DNA from: Bacteroidales bacterium
GTDB lineage: Bacteria > Planctomycetota > Planctomycetia > Gemmatales > Gemmataceae
Direction: 5' to 3'
Assembly: GCA_026931725.1 (NCBI GenBank)
Contig: JAIXLE010000008.1
Location: 2,827-64,413 of the forward strand
Length of the DNA stretch: 61,587 bases
Part shown: positions 25,509-35,284 of the stretch, one piece after another
Numbering within the stretch: position 1 is the stretch's first letter
How the letters are laid out: every line of letters starts with the position of its first letter
Translations under genes and position numbers: made by a program
The notes under the pieces: model-generated
What the model saw: the letters and a program-made list of their open reading frames with translations, nothing else
Databases searched by the model: none
What the model was told of the DNA's origin: nothing

Positions 25509-28451
25509 TCACCCCAACTGTTCTTCCGTTGGTGGTATCCTCACCTCCCTGGTGGGCGGATCGCTCACCTCCAGGATGCGGGACAACACCGATACCAACG
25601 CCCCCGCCTCGTCCCAAAATGCGGAGTTGTACCACGCACAGGTCACGACTGTTCCATCCTTGCGGTAGTTCCGGTTGCGGCAATAGTTATTTAGCCGGTG
25701 GCCTGCGACCAGTTCCGTCATGGTATCACCAACCGAGACGGAATCCTGTTCATGCACGAAGTGCCACTCTTCTGGGCGTTTGCCGAGAACTTCTGCCGCG
25801 GTCCAGCCAAAAATCTGTTCTGCCCGCCCGGTCCAATGTTTGACACAAAATTCAGGATCCCATTCGACAATGGCCATCGGTGAGTTGTCCCGATGCGAGC
25901 GAATCTCTTTCAAGGCCGTGCGAAGGGCCGATGCGAGTTCCACACGCGCGGTCACGTCCACCGCCGATGGCACCAGATGTGTCACCACCCCCTGGGCATC
26001 GCGGAGCGGAGTCATCAGGAAGTCCACGGTCAGCAATCGGCCCCCCGCCATCTGGAGTGCCACATCATACCGTGAGGCTTCGCCAGCGGCGGCCCGCTCA
26101 CAGGCTTCTCGAAGCCCCGATTGTACTGTGGCATCGTAAGCCCACGGGGCCAGTTCCCAAAACTTCTGCCCGATGATTTCTTCCCGATCCAACCCAGCCG
26201 CGTCCAGCGGTGCCCGGTTGCTATCCAATAGGGTGCCATCCGGTGTCAGCACCGCGACAAATGTAAACAAGCTATCGAGGACGTTCCGCAAATGCGCTTC
26301 CGCCCCACGGATCGAGGCTTCCACCAACTGACGTTGCGAAATATCCTGAACAACCGCGATGGTGTGGGTGAACCGATCCTCTCCACCCCGCACGGCCGTC
26401 ACGTTGACTTGTACAGGAACAATCGACTGATCTTTGCGAACAAATCCATGCTCAATCGTAACGGTTTTCCCGTTCTGGGCGAGCATCGTTTCCACTGCGG
26501 TTTGCACCGAGGCACGATCCGCTGGGGCGATCAGGTCCAGAATGGTGCATTCCGCCAGTTCTTCCACACTGTAGCCCAGCAAATCCAGGAACCCGCGATT
26601 CATGGAGAGAAAGCGGCCATCGGTCAAGCACAGCACGATACCGAGCGTGGTTTGGTCGAATACGGCCCGATAGTGGGCTTCGCTGTCGTGCAGGGCGAGT
26701 TCCGCCAGTTTGCGGGTTTGAATATCCGTACCCGTGCCGTACCAGCGGGTGATTTCCCCATCCGCTTCCGCCACGGGCACACTGCGCGTCAGGAACCAGC
26801 GATATTCCCCATCTTGACGGCGGAGGCGGAATTCTTCCTCAAATGGTGTTTTGTCCGCGAGATGGTGCTGCAACCGTTGCATCACCCGTGCCCGGTCGTC
26901 GGGGTGCAGAATATCGTGCCAAGCGGTCGGCTGACCGTGTGTCGGCTGCTGACCGAAAAAGAAGGACCAGCGGGAATTGGCCGATACGACCTCACCCGTT
27001 GGCGACATCACCCAGCGGAAACCGGGGCTGGTATCCGCCAGGGCACGATAATGACTCGCGCTCTCCGTGAGCGCCTCGGCTACCGCTTTTTCGTCGGTGA
27101 TGTCGCGGAGTAACCCCAAGGCGAGATGCGCGGTGCCGTCCGGGAGCCGGGTGAAGATGACCGCCCGCGATTGCACCCAGCGGATACGCCCATCGACCGT
27201 GCGAATCCGAAACTGCGACTGCGTGACTGTGCCATCGGGCGTGGTGGCCAACTCTCGGATACGATTCTGAATCTGTGGCAAATCTTCGGGCAGCAACAGG
27301 CGGTCGAGAACCTGTTCTCCCAATGCAATCAACTGTTCAGGCGTATATCCTGTTATTTTGGATGCCTGAGAGTTCGCGTAAACATTCCTTCCCGTGGTGA
27401 GATCCTGTAGGTACAACACATCCGGGGTCGCTTCGGCGATCCGTTCAAAGAGCTTTTGTTTTTCGAGCAACCCCAGATTCGCGTGGTGCAAGTCCGCGGT
27501 ACGGCGGCGGACTCGTTCTTCCAGGTCCGCGTTGGCCTCCGCCAAAGCCAGGACCGCTTGCCGCCGTTCGCTCAACACCGTGGCCAGAACCAGAAACGTC
27601 ACCGCATGTGTGGCCAGGAAGGCTTGCAGTAACAGCAACTGCTGTTGGGGGCTGACCGCTTCCTCGGCAACGGGGCCGTACCCGCGCAGCATCCCCAGAA
27701 TGGCAATCGGCACCATGCAGGCAAAGATCACCGCGACTCCAAAGACTCCCGAGCGGAACGCGGGCCACAGCAGGACGAGCGGAACCAGGTAGGTGAAGGA
27801 TAAGGCGGTAAACGGTTCCCAGAACACGAACACACCGAGCAACAACGAGATACCCAACATGAGCCCGGATTCGACCCACCGCACGCGGGACGATCGGCGC
27901 AGCAGTTGGGGCAGTTTCGTCATGCTCCCGAGAATCAACGGCACCATAATCACGATGCCGAGCAAATCCGCAAACCAGTTCGTCGGCCAAGTCGTGACGG
28001 CGCTCACCCGTGGATCGGTTTCCGCGCGGGCCAACGTGCTGAGCGTGGCCCCGACGAGTGGCGCGAGCAACCCCGCACAACCGACGACCGCAAATAACGT
28101 GCGGAGGTTGATGGGAAGAGTCACGACCCCAACAATCGCGCGCACGCCCGCGGCGGCCAGCAGCGCTTCGAGGATTTCCCCCAGCATGGCACCGAGGATC
28201 AACAGCACCGGGCCGGGTTGGAACACCACCCATGCCAGAATGTGCAAGATCGCTGCGACGGTGAGGAGGAGGGGCCATCGGCGGGATGGGTGCAACAGCA
28301 ACGCGGCCACCAGCACACCCAAGGCTGGCCAAAAGGTTGCCGTTTGAGTCGCGGGATGGGTAAGCCCAAGCCCCAGCCCGGCGGTCAGGAAGTAGGCCAA
28401 CCCCATGAAGACCAAAGCCGCGGTCGCGGGGAAATGTCCGATCCGCTCCAC
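25509..28451 (-). CDS. MASE1-type membrane sensor with five PAS domains and no output domain
   Basis: A 980-residue protein. Residues 1-300 form a MASE1-like membrane block (ATFWPALGVLVAALLLHPSRR is typical), then a coiled linker (LALAEANADLEERVRRRTAD). PAS/PAC domains follow at about 345-460, 470-590, 600-715, 725-840 and 855-970 (VYANSQASKITGYTPEQL; FLSMNRGFLDLLGYSVEEL; WTGRAEQIFGWTAAEVLG). The protein ends right after the fifth PAS; no histidine kinase, GGDEF, EAL or HTH is present, and mutY lies immediately beyond. It starts 94 bp after the ferredoxin gene on the same strand, so it may be co-transcribed with the redox module. Confidence 0.85.
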   Translation of the reverse strand: MERIGHFPATAALVFMGLAYFLTAGLGLGLTHPATQTATFWPALGVLVAALLLHPSRRWPLLLTVAAILHILAWVVFQPGPVLLILGAMLGEILEALLAAAGVRAIVGVVTLPINLRTLFAVVGCAGLLAPLVGATLSTLARAETDPRVSAVTTWPTNWFADLLGIVIMVPLILGSMTKLPQLLRRSSRVRWVESGLMLGISLLLGVFVFWEPFTALSFTYLVPLVLLWPAFRSGVFGVAVIFACMVPIAILGMLRGYGPVAEEAVSPQQQLLLLQAFLATHAVTFLVLATVLSERRQAVLALAEANADLEERVRRRTADLHHANLGLLEKQKLFERIAEATPDVLYLQDLTTGRNVYANSQASKITGYTPEQLIALGEQVLDRLLLPEDLPQIQNRIRELATTPDGTVTQSQFRIRTVDGRIRWVQSRAVIFTRLPDGTAHLALGLLRDITDEKAVAEALTESASHYRALADTSPGFRWVMSPTGEVVSANSRWSFFFGQQPTHGQPTAWHDILHPDDRARVMQRLQHHLADKTPFEEEFRLRRQDGEYRWFLTRSVPVAEADGEITRWYGTGTDIQTRKLAELALHDSEAHYRAVFDQTTLGIVLCLTDGRFLSMNRGFLDLLGYSVEELAECTILDLIAPADRASVQTAVETMLAQNGKTVTIEHGFVRKDQSIVPVQVNVTAVRGGEDRFTHTIAVVQDISQRQLVEASIRGAEAHLRNVLDSLFTFVAVLTPDGTLLDSNRAPLDAAGLDREEIIGQKFWELAPWAYDATVQSGLREACERAAAGEASRYDVALQMAGGRLLTVDFLMTPLRDAQGVVTHLVPSAVDVTARVELASALRTALKEIRSHRDNSPMAIVEWDPEFCVKHWTGRAEQIFGWTAAEVLGKRPEEWHFVHEQDSVSVGDTMTELVAGHRLNNYCRNRNYRKDGTVVTCAWYNSAFWDEAGALVSVLSRILEVSDPPTREVRIPPTEEQLG

Positions 28452-28545
28452 GTTGTCATCCTCTGGTGTGCGGGGTCTGACAGAATGTTATCGGGTTTCC
28501 ACCGCGACGGCACACCCCAACTCCGGCATTGCGCGTGCCCAGCAC

Positions 28546-29211
28546 TCATTCCCCAGTGGGGTTTCCCCAGAGCATCCGGCGCAGACGGGCAAGAATGCTG
28601 TCTTCTTCCAACGGCACCCGGCGGAGGGTGGCCAGTTCCAATACCCGCTCCCCCGGCAGCCGATGGGCGGCATCGTGGGGGCAGGCGTAGACGCAGCGCG
28701 GCCCGGACAGCGACGAGGTACACAGATCGCAGTTGACCGCCATCAGGCGCGCTTTGCGCACCGGGCCATCGGCACCGTGCCGCCCGGCTTCTCCGCTCGC
28801 TTCGGCTTCTTCCCGGCTGGGCCAAGCATTGCGGGGGATTTCGTGAATGTGTCCCCGTTCGTCGTGCTGCACCATGTGGATGCTGCCGTAGGGGCAGTTG
28901 TGGGCACAGAGGCCGCAACCGATGCAATGGTCGTCGATCTGGATTTCCAGCGTCCGACCTTCCCGGTGAATGGCATCGACGGGGCAGCCGGTCAGGCAGT
29001 AGGGATCGTGGCAGCTCCGGCAGGAGATCGCCACCAAAAAGTGCCCGAACCGTGGCCCATCGCGGACCACGCGGGTGACACCGCCGTGTGAGTCCGCGCA
29101 CGCCTTGACGCATTCATCGCAGCGGGTGCATTTCTCCAGGTCCAGCACGAGCAGTTCCTGCCCTTGGTAGAGCCCGAGATCCACATACTTGCCGGTCAGG
29201 TCGTCGGTCAT
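28546..29211 (-). CDS. ferredoxin-like protein with four 4Fe-4S clusters
   Basis: A 221-residue protein of the DmsB/HybA electron-transfer type. Four cysteine sets are visible: CTRCDECVKACADSHGG, CRSCHDPYCLTGCPVDA, CIGCGLCAHNCPYGS and CDLCTSSLSGPRCVYACPHD. Such subunits relay electrons between a catalytic subunit and a membrane or soluble partner. One base separates its ATG from the stop of the cyclic-nucleotide-binding ferredoxin gene, and its partners are inferred to be that protein and the NuoEF fusion. No molybdopterin or hydrogenase catalytic subunit is nearby. Confidence 0.88.
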   Translation of the reverse strand: MTDDLTGKYVDLGLYQGQELLVLDLEKCTRCDECVKACADSHGGVTRVVRDGPRFGHFLVAISCRSCHDPYCLTGCPVDAIHREGRTLEIQIDDHCIGCGLCAHNCPYGSIHMVQHDERGHIHEIPRNAWPSREEAEASGEAGRHGADGPVRKARLMAVNCDLCTSSLSGPRCVYACPHDAAHRLPGERVLELATLRRVPLEEDSILARLRRMLWGNPTGE

Positions 29212-29212
29212 G

Positions 29213-31342
29213 TTACGCGGTCCCCCCGTATACGCGGATACACTGATCCCGGAGTTTCTGGAAGGTGCCCGCGTTTTCGGGCTTCTTCAGGAACGCGGCA
29301 AACCCGTCGCCGGGGACGCGAATCAGTTCAGCGTGATCGAGAGAAGTACAGGTCGCGGAACGGACACCCGGTTTGATGAACGCGGGGAGTCGTTTGTCCG
29401 TGGCGGGCCAGATCCGCGTCAGGAACGCGACTTCGCCAAAACTGTCGCCTTGCCGCAAGGGCGGACGCAGCCAGCCGCCTTGCGACTGGGAAGAAAGGCC
29501 CACGAAACCCAGACGGATCAGGTAAAACTCGTCCGCTGGTTCCCCTTCCCGGCAGATGACATAGTTCGGCTGCGCTCGCACCACCTGGGCCGATGGGGCC
29601 ACATAGCCGGTGAGTGCCTTCACTTCCTCCGGGGTCAGGCAGCCGAACAGGCCGGTGCCTTGGGCCAGTTTGGGCAGAATCTCGAAGAGGGCACGCTGGG
29701 CGTAAAGCCGGTCGAGTTTGTCGCGGTTTTTCGGGTCACGGAGCATCACGAACAGCACGTTCCGGTCAATTTCGAGGACCGAACCCGGAGTCACGGCAAT
29801 GAGCGTGGCATTCCGGCGGGCGTGCGACATCGGGGCCATTTCGCCGACGGGTTCGTTCGGTTCGGGCGCTTGCACGAACAGAGCCGGGCCATACTTCGCG
29901 GGAATCCGGGCGACTCCGCTGGCCACTTGGGCTTTCTCCGCGTTCGGCAAATACGTTGGAGCCTTCGCCCCCCGGCGGCAAACCGCGATATATCCTTCTT
30001 CGATGATGAACGCCGTGGTGCCGTACTCCCCCTCTTCGGCAATCACGTCGCCGGGTTCGACCTGCCGCCGCCGCACGGCTCCGCGGTTCCATTCCAAAAA
30101 AGCTTTGCTCATTCGGCCAAACAGGGGGTGCTGCAACAATTCATCGGGTTCGACGGCCACCGTGGCGGCATCCAGCACCTGCGCCAAACGGTTCGGGCTG
30201 GCATCCATGACGCGGTACTGGAAGCTGATGGCCCCCGTGGGGCAAGTGGTCATACACTCACCGCACGAACGACAAGAGGACTCCGCCATCGGCAAATCCC
30301 GCAAGTCGAAGGCGATTTGCGTCGTTCCGCCCTTCCCGGATCGGCCAATGACTTTGAACGGTTTGACTTCACTACAGGCACGAATACAGCGGTCGCAGAG
30401 GATGCAGTTGTTGTGATCGACCACGAACGGTGGGGACGTGATGATCCGCTGGGCATCGGCCCGGCTCACGGCGGCCACGTCCGTGGTCGCGGAGTCCGGC
30501 AAATCGTCGACCCAACCGATGAGCAGATCAGGATTCGGGGGTTTGGCGGCGAACCGGGGTGGAGCAACGCCCGCGCAGACACGATCCCGATCGGCGAGTT
30601 CCCGTGGGGCGCTGGCATCACCGGGGAATGCGGTCCAATTGGCGTGCAGTGTCTCACCGAGGTCGTGAAGTTCGTTGCGATATTTGCTGTCGCGGTGCCG
30701 CAGTTCCTGATCGCGGTCGGGGTGGCAGTGGTCGCCTGCCAAGAGTTCATACAGCGTTTGCACGGATGCCCGCACGGTCTTGCGGAATTTCGTTTCCGGC
30801 GACCAGAGCGTGTGAATTTCCATCCCTTCTTCCACGCGGTGCTGGCAGGCGGGGAGAAGTTTGCGTTGTTCCCGCTTTTTTGTCGGGTCACGCGGGTCGA
30901 TGCTGACGATCTGCACCACGCAGGCTCGGCAAACCGCCACCGGGGTCTGATGGTCTTGATGGCAGAGAATCGGAATGCGGGTGGATGTCTGGTTATCGGC
31001 CAGTTTCAGCGGTTTCATCCGCTTGGCCGCGTCGTAGATCGTGGTGGCGCGAACGACCGTGGAACCATCTTCGTGATATTTGACATTCCCTTGGGCATCC
31101 GTGGCGGGAACGGCTTTGGGCACCTCGAACCAGTCCGAGCCGTCGATCTTGATGCGAACCGATTTGGCGAGATCCTGCTCCGTGGGCCGGTCGACGCGGA
31201 TCAGTTTGCCGAACGGATCACGGGCGAAGATCGATTCTTCATCCGCGAGGGATTCGTCGATGAGGCTCTCGTCTCCGGCGGGGCGGAGGGTGAGAATCAT
31301 CGTTTCTTCGCCGGTCGGTTGAGACGGAATACGCTCGGCCAT
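29213..31342 (-). CDS. NuoG/HoxU-like ferredoxin fused to two cyclic-nucleotide-binding domains
   Basis: A 709-residue fusion. About 100-180: 2Fe-2S set (ILCHQDHQTPVAVCRACVVQI and LLPACQH). About 200-220: the expected His-Cys3 site reads GDHCHPDRDQELRH and lacks its usual cysteines. About 305-370: two 4Fe-4S sets (CILCDRCIRACSEV, CRSCGECMTTCPTGA). About 400-530 and 550-700: two cNMP-binding folds (GDVIAEEGEYGTTAFIIEEG; CREGEPADEFYLIRLG, SFGEVAFLT, RSATC). The NuoG molybdopterin-like domain is absent. It lies between the NuoEF fusion and the polyferredoxin; I infer a diaphorase complex whose electron flow is gated by a nucleotide or other ligand. Whether the cNMP folds bind a nucleotide is unknown. 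Confidence 0.85.
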   Translation of the reverse strand: MAERIPSQPTGEETMILTLRPAGDESLIDESLADEESIFARDPFGKLIRVDRPTEQDLAKSVRIKIDGSDWFEVPKAVPATDAQGNVKYHEDGSTVVRATTIYDAAKRMKPLKLADNQTSTRIPILCHQDHQTPVAVCRACVVQIVSIDPRDPTKKREQRKLLPACQHRVEEGMEIHTLWSPETKFRKTVRASVQTLYELLAGDHCHPDRDQELRHRDSKYRNELHDLGETLHANWTAFPGDASAPRELADRDRVCAGVAPPRFAAKPPNPDLLIGWVDDLPDSATTDVAAVSRADAQRIITSPPFVVDHNNCILCDRCIRACSEVKPFKVIGRSGKGGTTQIAFDLRDLPMAESSCRSCGECMTTCPTGAISFQYRVMDASPNRLAQVLDAATVAVEPDELLQHPLFGRMSKAFLEWNRGAVRRRQVEPGDVIAEEGEYGTTAFIIEEGYIAVCRRGAKAPTYLPNAEKAQVASGVARIPAKYGPALFVQAPEPNEPVGEMAPMSHARRNATLIAVTPGSVLEIDRNVLFVMLRDPKNRDKLDRLYAQRALFEILPKLAQGTGLFGCLTPEEVKALTGYVAPSAQVVRAQPNYVICREGEPADEFYLIRLGFVGLSSQSQGGWLRPPLRQGDSFGEVAFLTRIWPATDKRLPAFIKPGVRSATCTSLDHAELIRVPGDGFAAFLKKPENAGTFQKLRDQCIRVYGGTA

Positions 31343-31378
31343 CGGTGGACCCTGGGGGAATTCCGGTGAGTGTGGTTC

Positions 31379-33262
31379 CTATCGTTTCGCCCCGGCCGCG
31401 GAGTGACCGACATGGGCACGCACATCGTCATCGAAGAATTGCAGTACGCTGGCTAGCGGCTTCGGCACCACTTGCCCGAGTCCGCAGATGGAGGTCATTT
31501 CCATCGTCTTGTCGAGTTCGCGGACAGCCAGACGTTGTTCAGACAGTTCACCCGGCGACATCTGCCCGTCCCGGAGTCGCACGCCGATTTCGGTGAGCTT
31601 TTGCGAACCGACCCGGCACGGGACGCACTTCCCACAAGTTTCATTGCGGAAGAATTGCGTGGCGTTCACTGCCATTTCGAGCAGATCGACCCCACCCGCG
31701 TAGACGACTAACCCGGCCCCGAGCGAAGCCCGCAGCCCACGGAATACGTCGATGTCGAGGGCCACATCCAACAGATCCTGGCTGAGTTCCGGGTTCTTGG
31801 TATCGCGGAGAATCCGGGGTAAAAAACCGCCGGACGGCCCGGAAGTCGCAATCGCCTTGAGGTTATCGTACCCACCGGAGACACCGCCGGCCGCATCCAG
31901 AAGCACCCGCAACGGCGCACCGATCGGGATTTCGTAGACTCCCGGCTTGACCACATCCCCGGAGATCGAGAAGAAGCGGATGCCGCGACCGTTCCCCTTG
32001 GCATCCGGGTACGGTTTGCCAAAGTCCGCGTACCAGTTGACCTGGTTTTCGGGGTGGTCTTTGCTCAACACCGTGTGCAAGGCAATTCCGGGCACCCAGG
32101 CGAATGTTTCGACATTATTGACAAGCGTGGGTTTGTCGAACAGCCCGTTGGTGGCGAGTTCGGGCGGCCGATTCCGGGGTTGGGCGCGTTTTCCTTCCAT
32201 CGCTTCGATGAGGGCGCTTTGTTCTCCGCAGATGTAGCCACCGGGGCTGATGTAGACCGAAACCGGGAAGTCGATCCCCGTGCGGCCAATGTTCGTTCCA
32301 CAGACCCCTTGCCGTTCCGCGTCGGCGATTGCGGCCCGGAGGGCGGCGGCTTGCTCGGGGTACTCGTGCCGCAGGTAGACATACCCACGGGTGGCCCCGG
32401 TGACAATGCCCGCCAAGATGATGCCTTCAATGATGAGCCACGGTGCCCGGAGCAGCAATTCCCGATCTTTGAAGGTGGCCGGTTCGCTCTCATCCGCATT
32501 GCAGACGATGTACTTGACCTCCCCGGCTGCCTGACGCACGTCTTTCCACTTCTTCGCGGCTGGGGCACCGGCACCGCCCATCCCCCGCAGGTTGGCGAAT
32601 TCGAGTTTCGGAATCAGATCGAGTTTCGCCCGTGTTTCCGCCGGGTTATCCGATAGGCGAATCTGTTTCAGTAGCCGAGCCGCGGCATCGTAGGTGGGTT
32701 TGCCGTTGTAAACGTCGATCTGCCAAGGGGAAACCGACGGCGGGTAGTTGGCATCAAGATCCTGCGGCGGTGGTGCCTGACCGGACTTCAACGCCGTGAT
32801 CGCATCGACGAGAAAGCGGCCATCGCGGCCATGATAATACTGTTCGCGAATGTCATCTTCCGGGTCGCCGCCATGCGCGGAGGCGAACCGACTCAGGCAG
32901 GCCGCGGGCGGTTTATCGCAGCGGCCCAGGCACGATACGGGTTTGATCGTCACTTCGGGGTCGTTGGCGTATTTGTTCGTGAGTTTCTGAATCAGCGTGC
33001 CCGCCCCGTTCAGGTGGCAGGACATATCCCGGCAAACTTGCAGTTCAATACGGGGTGGCCGTGTCCGTCGGAAGTGGGGAAAGAAGCTGACGACTTCTTC
33101 CAGTTGGTACAGGGGAACTTCGAGTTCGCTGGCGAGTTCGCGGAGGTCATCGTTCGTCAGCCAGCCCGTGTGGTGTTGCAGACGCAGCAAGGCCGCGGTG
33201 ACGGTGGCCTGGGTGGGGTCCGCGAGGTGGGGCGAGCGGGTGTCGAGGTTCGGGGAACTCAT
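31379..33262 (-). CDS. NADH dehydrogenase-like NuoE-NuoF fusion (diaphorase)
   Basis: A 627-residue protein. Residues 1-160 are NuoE-like: thioredoxin-fold 2Fe-2S ligands in QVCRDMSCHLNG and VSCLGRCDKPPAACL. Residues 190-610 are NuoF-like: glycine-rich NADH/FMN site LRGMGGAGAPAAKKW, CNADESEPATFKDR, YISPGGYICGEQSALIEAMEG, and the 4Fe-4S ligands NETCGKCVPCRVGSQKL with a distant Cys in TSICGLGQ. It oxidises NAD(P)H and passes electrons to iron-sulfur partners; the two genes downstream encode such partners. No membrane Nuo genes are present, so this is not complex I but resembles soluble HoxEFU-type modules. Confidence 0.9.
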   Translation of the reverse strand: MSSPNLDTRSPHLADPTQATVTAALLRLQHHTGWLTNDDLRELASELEVPLYQLEEVVSFFPHFRRTRPPRIELQVCRDMSCHLNGAGTLIQKLTNKYANDPEVTIKPVSCLGRCDKPPAACLSRFASAHGGDPEDDIREQYYHGRDGRFLVDAITALKSGQAPPPQDLDANYPPSVSPWQIDVYNGKPTYDAAARLLKQIRLSDNPAETRAKLDLIPKLEFANLRGMGGAGAPAAKKWKDVRQAAGEVKYIVCNADESEPATFKDRELLLRAPWLIIEGIILAGIVTGATRGYVYLRHEYPEQAAALRAAIADAERQGVCGTNIGRTGIDFPVSVYISPGGYICGEQSALIEAMEGKRAQPRNRPPELATNGLFDKPTLVNNVETFAWVPGIALHTVLSKDHPENQVNWYADFGKPYPDAKGNGRGIRFFSISGDVVKPGVYEIPIGAPLRVLLDAAGGVSGGYDNLKAIATSGPSGGFLPRILRDTKNPELSQDLLDVALDIDVFRGLRASLGAGLVVYAGGVDLLEMAVNATQFFRNETCGKCVPCRVGSQKLTEIGVRLRDGQMSPGELSEQRLAVRELDKTMEMTSICGLGQVVPKPLASVLQFFDDDVRAHVGHSAAGAKR

Positions 33263-33553
33263 GAAGAAAACGGCTCCCGCAGTGTCGGCCGGTGATCCGG
33301 TGAGGGTTGCGGGTTCACGGTATTCGCCAGCTGGGCCGCTGTCAACATTCCCTCAGGGAAAGTCGGAGTGAGCGGCTGAGTTTTTCTGCGTGGTGCTTAT
33401 GGTGCCCACCCCGGCAACACGGCGGCTTGCGGAATCCAAGAAATCATCAGTGCCTCATCAATCGTATCGGTTTCATAAATATCGATTCATCGAGCATCCC
33501 GGCTTTTCACGGTGCAACACCTGGGTGACATCATTCCGGTCACGGGATTCCGG

Positions 33554-33994
33554 TCACGGGCCATTATCCCTGGGTACATTGGTACGGGGTTTCGTCCGAG
33601 TTGTGCTGGCCTCGAACGTGACCGTTGTGGTGCCACCTTCTGGGACATTCAGTGTGAGAGTCGTCTGATCGGGACTAGAATACTCTGGTGGAAATGTTTC
33701 CGCTCCCTCTACATCCGTTCGTTCTGTACTCAGTGTGACCTTATATTCACCAACCGGAGCACCTGGCTGACCGTTGCGATACTTCAACAGGAATGCTCCT
33801 TGGCTGTCTGTTCGGCCTTCTGCTACCCAATCACCCTCTCCATCGGCGGGATGCAGCCGGACGCGGGTATCGGCTGCTGGTTTCCCATCACGTTTGACCA
33901 CACCACTGACAGAAAACAGTGCAGGTGTTTTCGAGCATCCGATTGTCACAAAACTAACCAAGCCAAGCAAGAGATAAGCCGAAATCGGTTTCAT
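33554..33994 (-). CDS. small planctomycete lipoprotein with carboxypeptidase-regulatory-like fold
   Basis: A 146-residue protein with a lipoprotein signal (LLLGLVSFVTIGCSK, lipobox Cys about residue 20). The body is a beta-sandwich of the type VSGVVKRDGKPAADTRVRL followed by DSQGAFLL and GEYKVTL. Small lipoproteins of this kind very often follow DUF1559 genes in planctomycetes, as here (113 bp downstream, same strand). Function unknown. Confidence 0.75.
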   Translation of the reverse strand: MKPISAYLLLGLVSFVTIGCSKTPALFSVSGVVKRDGKPAADTRVRLHPADGEGDWVAEGRTDSQGAFLLKYRNGQPGAPVGEYKVTLSTERTDVEGAETFPPEYSSPDQTTLTLNVPEGGTTTVTFEASTTRTKPRTNVPRDNGP

Positions 33995-34107
33995 AGTTAA
34001 TTCAGTGTTGGTCAGAGAATTGGATTACGAGAAGGTTGGCGATTCTGAAAGCGACCAACCTCCTGACACGATTTCCACAAGGGAGGCAAATGGGTTGTGA
34101 GCTCGAA

Positions 34108-35055
34108 TCAATCCAAGGTAAACGGGATACCATCGTTTCGGGAACCCAGATAAACCTGGATAGTACGGTCAACCGAACTTTGGACGGGGCGAACCGAACC
34201 ATCCGCAAAGGTGAAGTTGGCGGAACCATTATGCTGGCTGGCGAACCCCCACGGGTTGGCTCCATTATCGGCCAGAATGCGATGGTCATTATGAATGGCG
34301 GCGGTGCTACCGCTCAGATACCACATGATAGCGGCAACTCTTCCATCTTCGTAAACACCCGACCAAATCCCGCCATTGTAAGTTGTGGTTCCCACTTTCC
34401 CCAGGAATCGTTCTCCGACTGCGACGGTATTGCTGGTTCCGTCTGTAATGTTAAGCAAGGTATTGGTTTTATTGGCGACCATGCAACCGGTTGCATTGGT
34501 GGAAAACTGAGCAAATGTAAAGCTCGTTCCTGTACCCGGTGCTGGTCCGAGAACAGCGGCGTAGTTGGATGTGGCATGATAACCCCGGTTCGAGTTCGTC
34601 TTGGGTGGGGTATTACTGGGGCAGATATAGACAGGTATGGGTGTCTGCACGCCGGTGGTACCGGTGCTGGGTTGCGTTGGGGGGATGGTGGTTTTTTCCG
34701 GGTTCAGTTGGTTGTAGATCGCACTTTGTTCCAGAAACGGCAAAATGAACGTACTCCAAGCCCATGCGCCGTTCGGGGCTGCTCCCGGTTTGATATTTCC
34801 GCTGGGCTCTCCCTGAGTCGCTGGAGGCAACGCCCCGTGTGAGTCGTGGTAGCCGTGCAATCCCAGACCAATTTGTTTCATGTTGTTCTGACATTTCGTC
34901 CGAGCGGAAGCCTCTCGCACTTTCTGCACCGCGGGCAGAAGTAATCCAATCAATATCGCAATAATCGCAATCACCACCAACAGTTCAATCAACGTAAATG
35001 CACTTCGTTGCCGAATTGCCCGCACATGAATGGGAGAGGCCATGAATAGCTCCAC
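34108..35055 (-). CDS. DUF1559 prepilin-like protein
   Basis: A 315-residue protein with a type IV pilin/pseudopilin N-terminus (AFTLIELLVVIAIIAILIGL, processed before F or nearby), then DUF1559 text (NNMKQIGLGLHGYHDSHGALPP) and the C-terminal FTFADGSVRPVQSS pattern (H-X9-DG type). Planctomycetes encode dozens of these; they are exported through a type II secretion/pilin-like route, with unknown role. ATGs at 35055 and 35043 are both possible starts. Paired with the small lipoprotein gene downstream. Confidence 0.92.
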   Translation of the reverse strand: MELFMASPIHVRAIRQRSAFTLIELLVVIAIIAILIGLLLPAVQKVREASARTKCQNNMKQIGLGLHGYHDSHGALPPATQGEPSGNIKPGAAPNGAWAWSTFILPFLEQSAIYNQLNPEKTTIPPTQPSTGTTGVQTPIPVYICPSNTPPKTNSNRGYHATSNYAAVLGPAPGTGTSFTFAQFSTNATGCMVANKTNTLLNITDGTSNTVAVGERFLGKVGTTTYNGGIWSGVYEDGRVAAIMWYLSGSTAAIHNDHRILADNGANPWGFASQHNGSANFTFADGSVRPVQSSVDRTIQVYLGSRNDGIPFTLD

Positions 35056-35284
35056 GGTGGCTATGCTTCAAGAAAAATGACAGTAAATCATCCACTTATT
35101 CGGGTCAACACCCATGTTTTAATACGGAGAGCGTTGCAGACTACCAATTGAGAATCCGACACATCGCAATTTCGCAATCATAATGAGAATTCATCGGCAT
35201 TGAAAGCGCGAAATCGTGAGATTGACTCACGACTCACGAGGCCACATAATTTCCATTCCATATGGTTGAGTTTTCGCCTCCTGC

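Noticed and set aside
29189-31369. Long plus-strand open frame opposite the cNMP ferredoxin
   Set aside because: A GC-rich antisense shadow; the minus-strand protein has four recognised domains.
28546-33262. Complex I or hydrogenase operon
   Set aside because: No membrane Nuo subunits, no NuoG catalytic domain and no hydrogenase cysteine motifs are present.
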